The notes: generated from the sequence alone by a model not told the origin. 18,247 nucleotides of DNA from an uncultured Succinivibrionaceae bacterium (GCA_900539665.1 UQCV01000047.1:1-18247), one strand, 5' to 3'; numbered from the stretch's first letter, positions 1-7,645 are shown. Numbers and translations: made by a program.

Positions 1-244
1 TAGGAATGTGCAACTCAAGAACCCCAAGTCTAGTGGTGAACTCACGGGTTCTATACCCATTTCGTTGAGTGGTGCGATTATCGCTTCTCTTATAGGATTC
101 TGCGCCAATTTGTTCAGTTGCTTCCGCCTTTAGAATCTGATCTAACACTGCGTTTAACAGCTGCGCTACTCCCGTATCTCCTTGGCATAATAATAGATCT
201 TTAACTTTGTCTAGTTCTAGTGTAAGATTAGCTTGTTGGGCCAT
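1..244 (-). CDS. IS256-family transposase, N-terminal part (runs off left edge)
   Basis: Minus-strand reading frame of 81 complete codons starting ATG at 244 and still open at the window edge. The protein begins MAQQANLTLELDKVKDL and continues with the blocks 'LLNAVLDQILKAEATEQIGAE', 'SDNRTTQRNGYRTREFTTRLG' and 'VLELHIP'. The pattern of an E-x-IGA-x-x-Y segment, then R-NGYR-R, then T-x-LG-x-L-x-L-x-IP is what the N-terminal DNA-binding part of IS256 (Mutator-type) transposases looks like. The catalytic DDE domain would lie beyond the window. A good ribosome binding site (AAGGAAAGGGAA) directly precedes the ATG. The gene points away from moxR. Whether the element is intact cannot be seen here. 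Confidence 0.85.
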   Translation of the reverse strand, partial: MAQQANLTLELDKVKDLLLCQGDTGVAQLLNAVLDQILKAEATEQIGAESYKRSDNRTTQRNGYRTREFTTRLGVLELHIP

Positions 245-344
245 TTCCCTTTCCTTATATAAATATGAATGTTGGTAATTAATATTTTACAAGGTTTACT
301 GGGGCGTGGCCCAATTTTTTAAATTTACACCAATTATATGGACT
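1..344 (-). mobile_element. IS256-family insertion sequence, end with terminal inverted repeat
   Basis: The transposase frame is followed outward by about 100 bp of non-coding DNA ending in a terminal repeat near 322-344, read from outside in as GAGTCCATATAATTGGTGTAAA, a form common for IS256-family ends. The boundary is supported by a second, related copy at 7405-7428 (17 of 19 bases identical over TACACCAA..TATGGACT). The element ends about 60 bp upstream of moxR, so it may have displaced or replaced that operon's promoter. The 8-9 bp target duplication cannot be checked because the other end is outside the window. Confidence 0.7.
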
Positions 345-403
345 CAATCGTAGTTAGCTTAATAATAGTTAATGGCGGCAAGCATTAGAGGCAGGAAATT
401 TAA

Positions 404-1312
404 ATGCAAAATAAATGCAAAGCGATTCTTGAAATTCTGAACAAGGTAATTCTCGATAAGAGTGACAAGCTAGAACTTGCTCTAACTTGTATTTTAGCGC
501 GCGGGCATCTTTTAATTGAAGATTTGCCTGGAATGGGGAAAACTACCTTAGCTAAAGCTTTTTCTGAAGTTTTAGGGTTAGAATGTCGCCGTGTTCAGTT
601 TACTGCCGATATGCTCCCAGGTGACTTAACAGGCTCCTCCATTTATAACGAAAAAACTAGAGAATTTGAGTTTCATCAAGGGCCTGTATTTACGAGCATG
701 TTGTTAGCCGATGAAATTAACCGTGGTTCGCCACGCACTCAAAGTGCGCTCTTAGAAGTTATGGCGGAACACCAAGTTTCAGCCGATGCCGTAACGTATA
801 AAATCCCAGAGCCTTTTTTTGTGATTGCAACTCAAAACCCACTTGATCAAGCCGGGACTTTCCCGCTACCTGAATCTCAGTTAGACCGTTTTATGATGCG
901 TCTTGAATTAGGTTTTCCGTCACGCACTGAAGAAATGCGAATTTTACGCGGGGAAAATGTGCGTGCTATTACGCAACCTGTGTTAGCGTCACCACAAGAA
1001 CTCATCACCATGCAAAACGAAGCGACTGAAGTTTTTGCGTCAGAACCGGTGCTTGAATACATCATGAACCTGTGTCTAGCTACCAGACAAGATCCGACGA
1101 TCCCAAATCCATTGTCACCGCGGGCGTCACAAGCTTTATTAGCAGCTTCTAAAGCTTTAGCTTATGTTGATGGGCGTGATTTTGTGACAGCTAATGACGT
1201 GCAACGAGTCTTTGCCGCCGTGGCTGAACACCGTATTAGAAAGGGCGTGATTAGCTTAGGCTCAAATCCATGCAGCACCAAGATTTTAAGTCAGGTCAAT
1301 CCTTTATCTTAA
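404..1312 (+). CDS. MoxR-family AAA+ ATPase
   Basis: Cytoplasmic AAA+ ATPase of the MoxR type, 302 residues (family usually about 310-330). Walker A is DLPGMGKTT (residues 40-48), Walker B is LLADE (100-104) followed by the MoxR-typical INRGSPRTQSALLEVMAE, sensor 1 lies in VIATQNP, and the arginine-containing LPESQLDRF segment follows. The C-terminal lid contains 'SPRASQALL'. MoxR proteins act as chaperone-like ATPases, commonly with DUF58 partners that may carry client-binding domains; the client here is unknown. The start ATG is preceded by GAGGCAGGAAA. It is the first gene of a moxR-DUF58-transglutaminase set, with 105 bp to the next gene. The upstream region carries an IS256 end, so transcription may be altered. 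Confidence 0.93.
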   Translation: MQNKCKAILEILNKVILDKSDKLELALTCILARGHLLIEDLPGMGKTTLAKAFSEVLGLECRRVQFTADMLPGDLTGSSIYNEKTREFEFHQGPVFTSMLLADEINRGSPRTQSALLEVMAEHQVSADAVTYKIPEPFFVIATQNPLDQAGTFPLPESQLDRFMMRLELGFPSRTEEMRILRGENVRAITQPVLASPQELITMQNEATEVFASEPVLEYIMNLCLATRQDPTIPNPLSPRASQALLAASKALAYVDGRDFVTANDVQRVFAAVAEHRIRKGVISLGSNPCSTKILSQVNPLS

Positions 1313-1417
1313 GCTAGAACTAAGCTAAGGTTTAGGTTTAGCTAGCCTAAGCCTTGTAAACTTAAAAAGCTGAGGCTTAAAAAGAGCAGTGGCTTATAGA
1401 GTGGAATAACTAAAATC

Positions 1418-2356
1418 ATGCAGTGTATCGATGAAAGCGCGATGCGAACTAGCATCCGTAATATCTACATTTTCCCGACTCGAGCCGGATGGCTCTTTTT
1501 GCTCGCCTTAGCTGTGATGTGGTTATTTGGCGTTAATTACGACAATAACCTTGTGCTTTTAACTGCGCTTTTTGGTGGGTCGGCCTTTATTTCCGCTTTA
1601 TTTATAACGTGGTCTAATCTACGGGGGATTATAATTTTTCCGGAAGCAACTACGAGAGAAGTAAAAGCCGGAACCGGCGTGCCAGTATCGTTTACGATTG
1701 ATACCGCTAACCGTAAGGTTTATGGCGTAAAAATTTGGTCCTCCTGCTCTGAAGCCACTACCCCAGTTGATTTGGCTCCTGGGGCCAGACTTAGTGTTAT
1801 TTGCCAAGATGAAGGCCGTGGGATCTTTAGATTTCCTCGTTTTAAGGTTTATGCTGATTATCCATTAGGCTTAATGCGGGCTTCGTTTTATGTTGAAGCT
1901 AAAGAGGTAGTTACGGTTTGGCCGAAGACGACATCATGTGAATTTTTACCACAAAAAGATTTACGTGACGTGCTGAATTTACGGCCTAAAGATCAAGCGG
2001 TTCCTAGTGCCTCTTTAGGTCGGGGCTCAGATGAAATTTCTGGGTTGCGCCAATATCGTGAAGGCGATCCATTAAATCTAGTAGATTGGAAACAACTAGC
2101 CCGTGGCCGTGGACTTATGGTGCGTGAATTTAGTCCTGATACGGCAACGAGTGTAGTGCTTACAGAAAACTCGGTTCGAGCTCAAGACTATGAAGATAAA
2201 ATCAGCAAGCTTGCCTATGCGGTCGATACACTTGCCGCGTCAGGCGTACGGTTTGGGCTTGAGTTTGCCAGCTTAAATATTCTACCTAGTAGTGGCGAGA
2301 GTCAACGCGTCCGGATGCAAAAGGCTTTGGCGTTACTGCCTAAGGAGGAGCAATGA
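1418..2356 (+). CDS. DUF58 domain-containing membrane protein
   Basis: Protein of 312 residues with two adjacent N-terminal membrane segments (about 26-45 and 47-68, in GWLFLLALAVMWLF and LVLLTALFGGSAFISALF) and a soluble C-terminal part. The DUF58 signature is clear: 'GLRQYREGDPLNLVDWKQLARG' followed by 'LMVREF'. DUF58 proteins are regularly encoded next to MoxR ATPases and transglutaminase-like proteins, as here; a molecular activity has not been settled for the family. A start eight codons later (ATG at 1442, MRTSIRN) is equally possible, since neither ATG has a strong ribosome binding site. The stop overlaps the next start (ATGA), so translation with the next gene is probably coupled. Confidence 0.9.
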   Translation: MQCIDESAMRTSIRNIYIFPTRAGWLFLLALAVMWLFGVNYDNNLVLLTALFGGSAFISALFITWSNLRGIIIFPEATTREVKAGTGVPVSFTIDTANRKVYGVKIWSSCSEATTPVDLAPGARLSVICQDEGRGIFRFPRFKVYADYPLGLMRASFYVEAKEVVTVWPKTTSCEFLPQKDLRDVLNLRPKDQAVPSASLGRGSDEISGLRQYREGDPLNLVDWKQLARGRGLMVREFSPDTATSVVLTENSVRAQDYEDKISKLAYAVDTLAASGVRFGLEFASLNILPSSGESQRVRMQKALALLPKEEQ

Positions 2357-4329
2357 TTTTATCGACTAGAGCTATGCTCCTAATGGGTTTGGTCTTTACG
2401 CTGGCCGTGTTATTTTTAGGGGCGCATTTATCATATTTAGCAGCGGCGGTCGCCATTGTCGCTGTAGGGCTTAGAATCTTATGGGCGTGGAATATAGTCC
2501 CACTTCCAGGCCGTAAATTAGTGCGGGCGTTGTCACTCGTAGGCTTTTTAACCGTCATTATCTTTAAATTTTGGGGCGGTTCTTGGGGCGATGCGGCCGT
2601 AAGTTTATTGGTTCTAGGGTGCGCTTTAAAGTTTTTAGAGTTACATAGTCCGCGTGATGCTTCCGTATTAGGGACGACTATCTTTTTTTTAAGCGTCGTG
2701 CCTTTTATCTTCCATTACGAAATTTATATGGCTCTTTATTTAGCAGTGATACCTATACTTTGCTTTTGGTATTTTATGGCCATCAATGCGGTGCGTACCT
2801 GGCGCCATGAGTTTAAAGTTTTACTGCGTATCGTATTACCAGCTTTGCCTTTAACCGTGCTAGTGTTTTTTGGAATGCCACGGCCAACGGGACTTTGGTC
2901 GCTACCGCAGTCAGTAACGGCGCGTGAAGTCGATGTTTCAGGGGTTAGTGGAGAATTTAGCCCAGGCGACGTTTCAGAAGTAGTTAAATCTGGGGAACTG
3001 GCTGCACGCGTAATCTTTACAGGGCCGATCCCTAATATTCGCTATTTTAAAGCGGTTACTTATGAACGCAATATTGGGGGCAAATGGTACCAAAGCCAAG
3101 AAAGTGAGAATTTTCAGCGACGCCTAAGATACAGCTTTAAACCGGGCGATGAATATCCACGACCTCAAAGTCAAAGAGGGGCTCAAAAGTATCGCGTCAT
3201 GGCAGAAGCTAGGGGTACGCCATTTATTCCTACCTTAGCTGGTAGCTATTCACCTGATCACGATGTTTTTTATCTAAATGGTGAGTACTATGTGGCGCGT
3301 GAACCTTTGCAAAGTCTTAAAGCGATAGATTTTGAGTATCCAAGTGTTGAAGCTGAGCGCGAACCAAGCGGGCGCTATCTACGCGAGCTCATGGGGATTT
3401 CCCGCCATGAAAATCCGCAAACTTGGCAACTCGTAACGGACCTTAAGAACCAAAATCCAGATGAAGAGTCTTTAGCTCGAGCCTTTATGGCCGTATTTGC
3501 CCAAGGGTATACCTACACTTTAACTCCGGGAAAATTTGGGGTAAACAGCACGGATGAACTCATCTTTACCAAAAAGCAGGGCTTTTGCGGTCATTATGCG
3601 CAAGCTTTAGCGGTAATGTTTAGAATGGCGCACATTCCTGCACGCATTGTTGGGGGCTATGCCGGAGGCAAAGTTAACGGCAACTACGTTATTTTACATG
3701 ACTATGACGCCCATGCGTGGACGGAGGCTTATATTAATGGCCGGTGGGAACGCTTTGATGCCGTGCCACAGCTTACCTCTGGGCAGGTAGGAAGTGAGAT
3801 TGAAGATATGCTACGCGCCGAATTTGAACCTAAGTTTAAGCTCACACAAATGCTTGCTTCTTGGTCTGAGTATCTTGATTACCACTGGAGTGTTTGGGTA
3901 CTTAACTTCGACGAAACTTCGCGAGCCCAATTTTTTAAATCCGGTCGGGTGTTTATCGTCTTCGGTGGCGTGTTATTCTTAACGGGGGTGGTAATTTTAT
4001 TGTGGTGGTGGCGTAGACGTCGCGCTTTACGCTTAGCGCCTGAAATTGAATTAGTTAATAAATTCTATCATGCAGCTGCCTTAAGTGGTCATGAGGTAAA
4101 TTCGGGAGAAGAGCTTAAGAACTTTGTGGCGCGTTTAATCACAACATATAAGCTCGAAGGGACAAATAGCGCGACCGCGTGGCTTGAATTTGTGGCGCTT
4201 TTTGAAAAAATTCGCTATTCAAAGCATTCGGCTCGTGAACATGCATTATGGCGCCGTGAGTTAGTGACTAAGGCTAAGGCGGCAATTTTGGCGTGTAAGA
4301 GTTTGCCTAAAGAACCTGCGGATGATTAA
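2353..4329 (+). CDS. TgpA-type transmembrane transglutaminase-like protein (DUF3488/TGc/DUF4129)
   Basis: Protein of 658 residues. The N-terminal third holds a bundle of hydrophobic helices (DUF3488-like, roughly residues 1-185), then an extracytoplasmic region with a transglutaminase core, then one further membrane helix (about 535-555, IVFGGVLFLTGVVILLWWW) followed by an arginine-rich stop-transfer stretch and a cytoplasmic DUF4129-like tail. The catalytic triad is present: Cys412 in KQGFCGHYA, His454 in DAHAWTEAY and Asp469 in RFDAVP. It resembles Pseudomonas TgpA; the substrate is unknown. A strong site, AAGGAGGAGCA, lies inside the end of the DUF58 gene, and the ATGA overlap suggests translational coupling. 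Confidence 0.93.
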   Translation: MILSTRAMLLMGLVFTLAVLFLGAHLSYLAAAVAIVAVGLRILWAWNIVPLPGRKLVRALSLVGFLTVIIFKFWGGSWGDAAVSLLVLGCALKFLELHSPRDASVLGTTIFFLSVVPFIFHYEIYMALYLAVIPILCFWYFMAINAVRTWRHEFKVLLRIVLPALPLTVLVFFGMPRPTGLWSLPQSVTAREVDVSGVSGEFSPGDVSEVVKSGELAARVIFTGPIPNIRYFKAVTYERNIGGKWYQSQESENFQRRLRYSFKPGDEYPRPQSQRGAQKYRVMAEARGTPFIPTLAGSYSPDHDVFYLNGEYYVAREPLQSLKAIDFEYPSVEAEREPSGRYLRELMGISRHENPQTWQLVTDLKNQNPDEESLARAFMAVFAQGYTYTLTPGKFGVNSTDELIFTKKQGFCGHYAQALAVMFRMAHIPARIVGGYAGGKVNGNYVILHDYDAHAWTEAYINGRWERFDAVPQLTSGQVGSEIEDMLRAEFEPKFKLTQMLASWSEYLDYHWSVWVLNFDETSRAQFFKSGRVFIVFGGVLFLTGVVILLWWWRRRRALRLAPEIELVNKFYHAAALSGHEVNSGEELKNFVARLITTYKLEGTNSATAWLEFVALFEKIRYSKHSAREHALWRRELVTKAKAAILACKSLPKEPADD

Positions 4330-4983
4330 AGCTTATTAAAAGTTTAAAGTCGGGGTGGAGTCCTTGGAGGGCTTAAATTTTTAAGTCCATAGGTCCATAG
4401 AGAGGAGAGGTGGTGTAAGCCTAGCTTTAATGCTAGCTTTAAACCTCGGGGCAAATTAGCGCTAAAATGCTTGCAAACTTACTACTAGCAACAATTTGCA
4501 GTCAACAACAACTTGTGGCAAACAACATGTGGTTAACAAAAAAATTGCTAGCAATTATGTAATGGCGCCAGCAGATATAAACTTTTAAGCTAATAATTCG
4601 TAGCGTATAGATGGACTTAGGAGTCATTTACGCCAAGCTATGCAAAAATTGCATCGGTATTTGTGACCCAAGATGGCGTGAGGGGCGTAATTTAAATCAT
4701 TTAACGCGTAAGGTAGCAAAAATTTTTTCCCCTCTTGTTTATAATTGATTATGTTCTCAATATGTTAGTATGAGTCTAAGGTTTGGTAGTTCGATGGTAG
4801 CAACTTGCCCGTGAGCATTGAGGGTATAATTGCTTTTTCAAAAGCTAACTTTATTGCAAGGCGTGAGTTTATCCTAATATTTGGTTTCGTTTGTTTACTA
4901 AAAGCTTTATTCAAAAGTGAACTTTTAGTGTAAGGCAGGCTCATACTAATGGTTTTTAAAAAAGTGCATAAAGGAAATGAATT
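4330..4983 (+). other. 650 bp gene-poor spacer with palindromes
   Basis: No convincing gene. Visible structure: an imperfect hairpin just after tgpA (GGGCTTAAA 4369-4377 against TTTAAGTCC 4380-4388) without a following T-run; a 9-base direct repeat TAGCTTTAA around 4423-4444; CAAC-rich sequence at 4485-4540; and a perfect 14-base palindrome AATTGCTAGCAATT at 4543-4556, a possible operator. I could not assign a dsbB promoter with confidence. Confidence 0.5.
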
Positions 4984-5568
4984 ATGGAAATGATAAAGAA
5001 GTTTATTTTATCCTTTTGGATGCCTCATTCCAGAAAGTTTTGGGCGCTACTCCTTTTAGGGTTTGTGTTTTATGAAGCATGTGGGTTGTATTTTCAGTAT
5101 GTGCTTAAGCTAAATCCATGCATTGAATGTGTGTACGAACGCGCTTGCTTTATGTTTTTTGGGGTGGCGGCCCTAGTTGGTCTCATAGCTCCACGTTTTA
5201 TGATTAATAGAATTTTAGCTGCTTTGATTTGGGCCGTGTCTTCAATCTGGGGGTTGATTATCGCCATCGAGCATCGAGGCTTTGAAATAAGTTACCAAAC
5301 AAAGGATCCGTTTGCTGATACTTGTGGTTTCTTTGCTAACTTCCCAGCTTGGTTTAAGCTTGATGAATGGTTACCTCAAGTCTTTGCGCCAACTGGTATT
5401 TGTGGTGATGCTAGCTGGGAGTTCCTAGGTTATACCATGGTGCAGTGGATCGAGTTAATCTTTGTTTGTAACGCCGTGGTTGCCGTGCTCTTTGTGTTGC
5501 TTTCATTAGTGCCACAGAGTATTTATGTAAAGTGGTGCAGTGCAGCGCGCATTCCAGTAATGCTTTAA
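4984..5568 (+). CDS. dsbB: Disulfide bond formation protein B (DsbB)
   Basis: Inner-membrane quinone-linked oxidase that reoxidises periplasmic DsbA. The protein has 194 residues and four hydrophobic segments. The first periplasmic loop carries the CxxC pair Cys46-Cys49 (NPCIECVYERA, where the following Glu-Arg matches the conserved DsbB arginine context). The second loop carries Cys114 and Cys140, 26 residues apart as in E. coli DsbB (104/130). The start ATG is preceded by AAGGAAATGAATT. It stands alone here, without a dsbA neighbour, and is followed by a terminator at 5638-5661. Length is slightly above the usual 170-185 because of an N-terminal extension before the first helix. Confidence 0.94.
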   Translation: MEMIKKFILSFWMPHSRKFWALLLLGFVFYEACGLYFQYVLKLNPCIECVYERACFMFFGVAALVGLIAPRFMINRILAALIWAVSSIWGLIIAIEHRGFEISYQTKDPFADTCGFFANFPAWFKLDEWLPQVFAPTGICGDASWEFLGYTMVQWIELIFVCNAVVAVLFVLLSLVPQSIYVKWCSAARIPVML

Positions 5569-5637
5569 GCCGGCTCTTAATTAAGGCCAGACTCAATTAA
5601 GTTTGATGCTAATTTATTTAAAAACTCTCTATACAGG

Positions 5638-5668
5638 TATAGGTCTCATTTGAGGCCTATATTTGTAT
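5638..5668 (+). terminator. Probable terminator of dsbB
   Basis: Stem TATAGGTCTCA (5638-5648) pairs with TGAGGCCTATA (5651-5661) with a single G-T pair, and the T-rich TTTGTAT follows. The closing bases would open to form the loop. It lies 70 bp after the dsbB stop. Confidence 0.6.
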
Positions 5669-5719
5669 ATGGCATATGTCATAAGTCATGACGTTACGAA
5701 AGAAAAGAAGGAAAAACCG

Positions 5720-5760
5720 ACATTTTCAGTTTGGCGAATTTCTACATTTTCAGTTTGGCA
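5720..5760. repeat. Paired 16-bp repeat, probable insertion-sequence end
   Basis: ACATTTTCAGTTTGGC occurs at 5720-5735 and again at 5744-5759, 24 bp apart, and the second copy is followed by A so the block ends ...GGCA at 5760. Iterated transposase-binding repeats at an end reading 5'-TG on the opposite strand are typical of the IS21 family; I infer a leftover IS21-like end, possibly beginning near 5688 (TGACGTTACG). No IstA/IstB gene is present. The block truncates the transposase fragment on its right. Confidence 0.5.
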
Positions 5761-5915
5761 CTAACAATAAAGCATTTCTTTCTTGTATCTGAGGTTAAAC
5801 GACTTGTTCTAGAAACTAGTTTATACACTAATTGCAATTGTAGGTTGCGCCAAGCCAAATCGTCTCTAGCTGCATATCGATAAAGAGCAGTCTTTGATAT
5901 TTTCTTATCACTAAC
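5742..5915 (-). pseudogene. Fragment of a DDE transposase (IS4-like, tentative)
   Basis: An open minus-strand frame of 57 residues with no start codon reads through 'ISKTALYRYAARDDLAW', 'RNLQLQLVYKLVSRTS' and 'RLTSDTRKKCFIV'. This resembles the N-terminal part of IS4-type transposases, in which a comparable segment ends in a ...FIVDD motif carrying the first catalytic aspartate. Here the frame leaves that pattern just after FIV, exactly where the 16-bp repeat block begins (5760), which fits truncation by another element. Recognition is from memory of the pattern, not from an alignment. Confidence 0.4.
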
Positions 5916-5942
5916 TCAAGTTTCCCACATGGGAAACTTGAG
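5915..5942. repeat. Perfect palindrome with 13-bp arms
   Basis: CTCAAGTTTCCCA (5915-5927), spacer CA, then TGGGAAACTTGAG (5930-5942). The arms match without error. There is no T-run on either side, so a terminator is unlikely; an element end, an operator or a cruciform-forming site would fit. It sits at the edge of the transposase fragment. Confidence 0.7.
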
Positions 5943-6173
5943 CTTACTAGAGGAGGAATATTCCAGATCCCTTGATAATCTCAGATCTGACGGTAAGATC
6001 TCTAGATAAAGTAAGATCTGATAGGATAATGGGATAATGGTCACAGTAATCTATAAAAACAGAACTTAAAGTTTTAAATAACGAAAGTTAAAAGGATCAT
6101 CTAATTCGAGATCATCTACTCTGATAATCTCGGATCAACTTCATGATAACCTACAATTCGAAAAAATAACACT
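5943..6173. other. Gene-poor DNA with degenerate AGATC-type repeats
   Basis: No gene seen. The stretch is rich in short reiterated words: AGATC/AGATCT at about 5966-6018, GATAATGGGATAATGG near 6024-6040, and a longer pair TGATAATCTC(A/G)GATC at about 5973-5987 and 6122-6136. This looks like debris next to the DUF1016 insertion. No ribosome binding site precedes the following frame. Confidence 0.45.
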
Positions 6174-7295
6174 TTGGCTACCCAAAATCGCCACCTAAAC
6201 ACCCCAAAAAAAACAACGTTAGATGAGGCTATAGCTACAGATATAGCCATAAATATTATTGTTATTCAACAATTGAAATTCTTTCTTAAAAAACTATCAA
6301 AAAATGTTGCAACTTGCTTGACACTAACCGTAACCACGCTATGGGGTGATGCGAAGTCAAAAGCCATTGTTGCGGTCAATACGGAATTGCTTGATGCTAA
6401 CTGGCAAACTGGGAAATATATCGTTGAATTTGAACAAGGTGGTAAACAAAGAGCTGAATATGGCAAAGGGTTACTGGTAAACCTTGCAAAGGATTTAACA
6501 GCAAGAAATGGAAAAGGTTTTAACAGAACAAACCTTATCTATATGCGTAAGTTATACTTGGCATTCCCAAAATGTGGAACACTGTCCCACAAATTGACAT
6601 GGAGCCATTATTATGAACTGTTGAAGTGTGATAATGCACTTGAAATGCAGTTCTATTATAAGGAATCCATCAAGGAATGTTGGAAGGTTAGGGAACTGAA
6701 AAGACAGATGAAAAGTTGTCTGTTTCAGCGACTTGCACTAAGCACAGATAAAGCAGGAGTTCTTGCTTTGGCTAACGAGGGACATCAAGTACAAACTCCG
6801 CAAGACATCATTCGTGATCCTTTCGTGCTTGAATTTGCAGGACTTCCCAAACAGAAACGCTATAAGGAGAGTGACTTGGAAAAGGCTCTTAAAGACCACA
6901 TGGAGCAGTTCCTTTTGGAAATGGGACGTGGTTTTGCATTTGTGGGCAGACAATACTCCATGCAGATAGGAAGCCGACAGTTCAAGGTGGATTTGGTATT
7001 CTACCATTGTATTTTGAAATGCTATGTGCTAATTGACCTAAAGCGAGCAGAGATAAAGCATGGTGACGTCGGGCAGATGAATCTCTACCTTAACTATTTC
7101 AAAACAGAAGTATGTCAACCTGACGATAATCCACCCATTGGCATAGTCTTGGGAGCAAGAAAAGACGAACTTCTGATGGAGTATGCCTTGGAGGGTATAA
7201 CTAATCAATTGTTTGTGGCACGTTACCAACTCTATTTGCCCAAGCGTGAAGAACTGCAAGCGCAACTTGACAAGTTGTTGGACGAAGCAGAGTAA
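6174..7295 (+). CDS. DUF1016 (YhcG-like) PDDEXK-nuclease-domain protein
   Basis: The frame runs 373 codons from TTG. Residues from about 57 onward match the DUF1016 family: N-terminal domain 'SKAIVAVNTELLDANWQTGK', 'EYGKGLLVNLAKDLTARNGKGF', 'LSHKLTWSHYYELLK' and 'WKVRELKRQM'; C-terminal nuclease-like domain 'RDPFVLEFAGL', 'EQFLLEMGRGFAFVGRQY' and 'KVDLVFYH...LIDLKRAE', which gives candidate PD-(D/E)xK residues Asp273, Asp288 and Lys290. The wording is very close to what I recall from Bacteroidales homologues, so acquisition by transfer is likely. Residues 1-56 match nothing I know and there is no ribosome binding site, so the native start may have been lost; the next ATG lies inside the domain. 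Family members are often linked to restriction or anti-phage loci; no partner is present here. The catalytic region appears intact, but expression is doubtful. Confidence 0.8.
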   Translation: MATQNRHLNTPKKTTLDEAIATDIAINIIVIQQLKFFLKKLSKNVATCLTLTVTTLWGDAKSKAIVAVNTELLDANWQTGKYIVEFEQGGKQRAEYGKGLLVNLAKDLTARNGKGFNRTNLIYMRKLYLAFPKCGTLSHKLTWSHYYELLKCDNALEMQFYYKESIKECWKVRELKRQMKSCLFQRLALSTDKAGVLALANEGHQVQTPQDIIRDPFVLEFAGLPKQKRYKESDLEKALKDHMEQFLLEMGRGFAFVGRQYSMQIGSRQFKVDLVFYHCILKCYVLIDLKRAEIKHGDVGQMNLYLNYFKTEVCQPDDNPPIGIVLGARKDELLMEYALEGITNQLFVARYQLYLPKREELQAQLDKLLDEAE

Positions 7296-7317
7296 TAACA
7301 ATAAAATAAAAGTAATC

Positions 7318-7349
7318 GAGCATATCTGTGGGTAAAAACAGATATGCTC
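7318..7349. terminator. Stem-loop after the DUF1016 gene
   Basis: A perfect 12-bp stem GAGCATATCTGT (7318-7329) with ACAGATATGCTC (7338-7349) and an 8-base loop, 23 bp after the DUF1016 stop. No T-run follows on the plus strand; T-rich sequence follows on the minus strand. It probably arrived with the gene and may work as a weak or bidirectional terminator or as RNA end protection. Confidence 0.5.
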
Positions 7350-7386
7350 AATGACTCATTTATAGCAACAAATAGCGGTGGATTAG

Positions 7387-7428
7387 ATATTTTACAAGAA
7401 AACTAAATTACACCAACAATATGGACTT
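7387..7428 (-). mobile_element. Solo IS256-type terminal end (relic)
   Basis: TACACCAACAATATGGACT (7410-7428) matches the IS256 end at 326-344 at 17 of 19 positions, and the inner TATTTTACAAG (about 7388-7398) also recurs at 282-292, with about 20 bp missing in between. No transposase accompanies it. The outer boundary at 7428 coincides with the point where recognisable coding sequence of the metallo-hydrolase stub begins. Confidence 0.6.
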
Positions 7429-7645
7429 GACTGATTATTGCATTGGTGGCATGCACTTAAGTGGAAATTCAATGCAAAATATAGCTTCTTCCGAACAAAT
7501 AGTTAAGTTAGCGCAAGGTTTAAAAGCCACCAAGACCAAATTCTATACTGGCCATTGCACTGGAGAATATGCATTTAATATCTTAAAAGAACAGCTCGGG
7601 GCGCAAATTGAAGCAATTAAGTCAGGACTTGAGTTTGAATTATAA
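7429..7645 (+). pseudogene. C-terminal stub of an MBL-fold metallo-hydrolase
   Basis: About 70 codons that read 'YCIGGMHLSG', 'SSEQIVKLAQGLKATKTKFYTGHCTGEYAFNIL' and 'GLEFEL'. GG-x-HLSG, then a helix, then (x)GHCTGE with a short strand at the end is the C-terminal third of MBL-fold proteins of the dihydropterin-ribofuranosyl-aminobenzene-phosphate synthase-like group (F420-pathway-named, but widespread in bacteria). The N-terminal HxHxDH zinc site is absent. An ATG at 7421 exists only because the IS end supplies it (TATGGACT); without a ribosome binding site a product is unlikely. The truncation point coincides with the solo IS256 end. A terminator follows at 7753. Confidence 0.75.

Noticed and set aside
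2340..2558. Antisense and overlapping frames inside the moxR, DUF58, tgpA, pit, phoR and yjjB genes
   Set aside because: They lie on the opposite strand or in other frames of well-supported genes, show no family motifs and have low-complexity composition typical of shadow frames.
4611..4748. 45-codon plus-strand frame with CKNCIGIC near dsbB
   Set aside because: It has an ATG and a tempting cysteine cluster, but no ribosome binding site, no recognisable family, and this length is common by chance in such a spacer.
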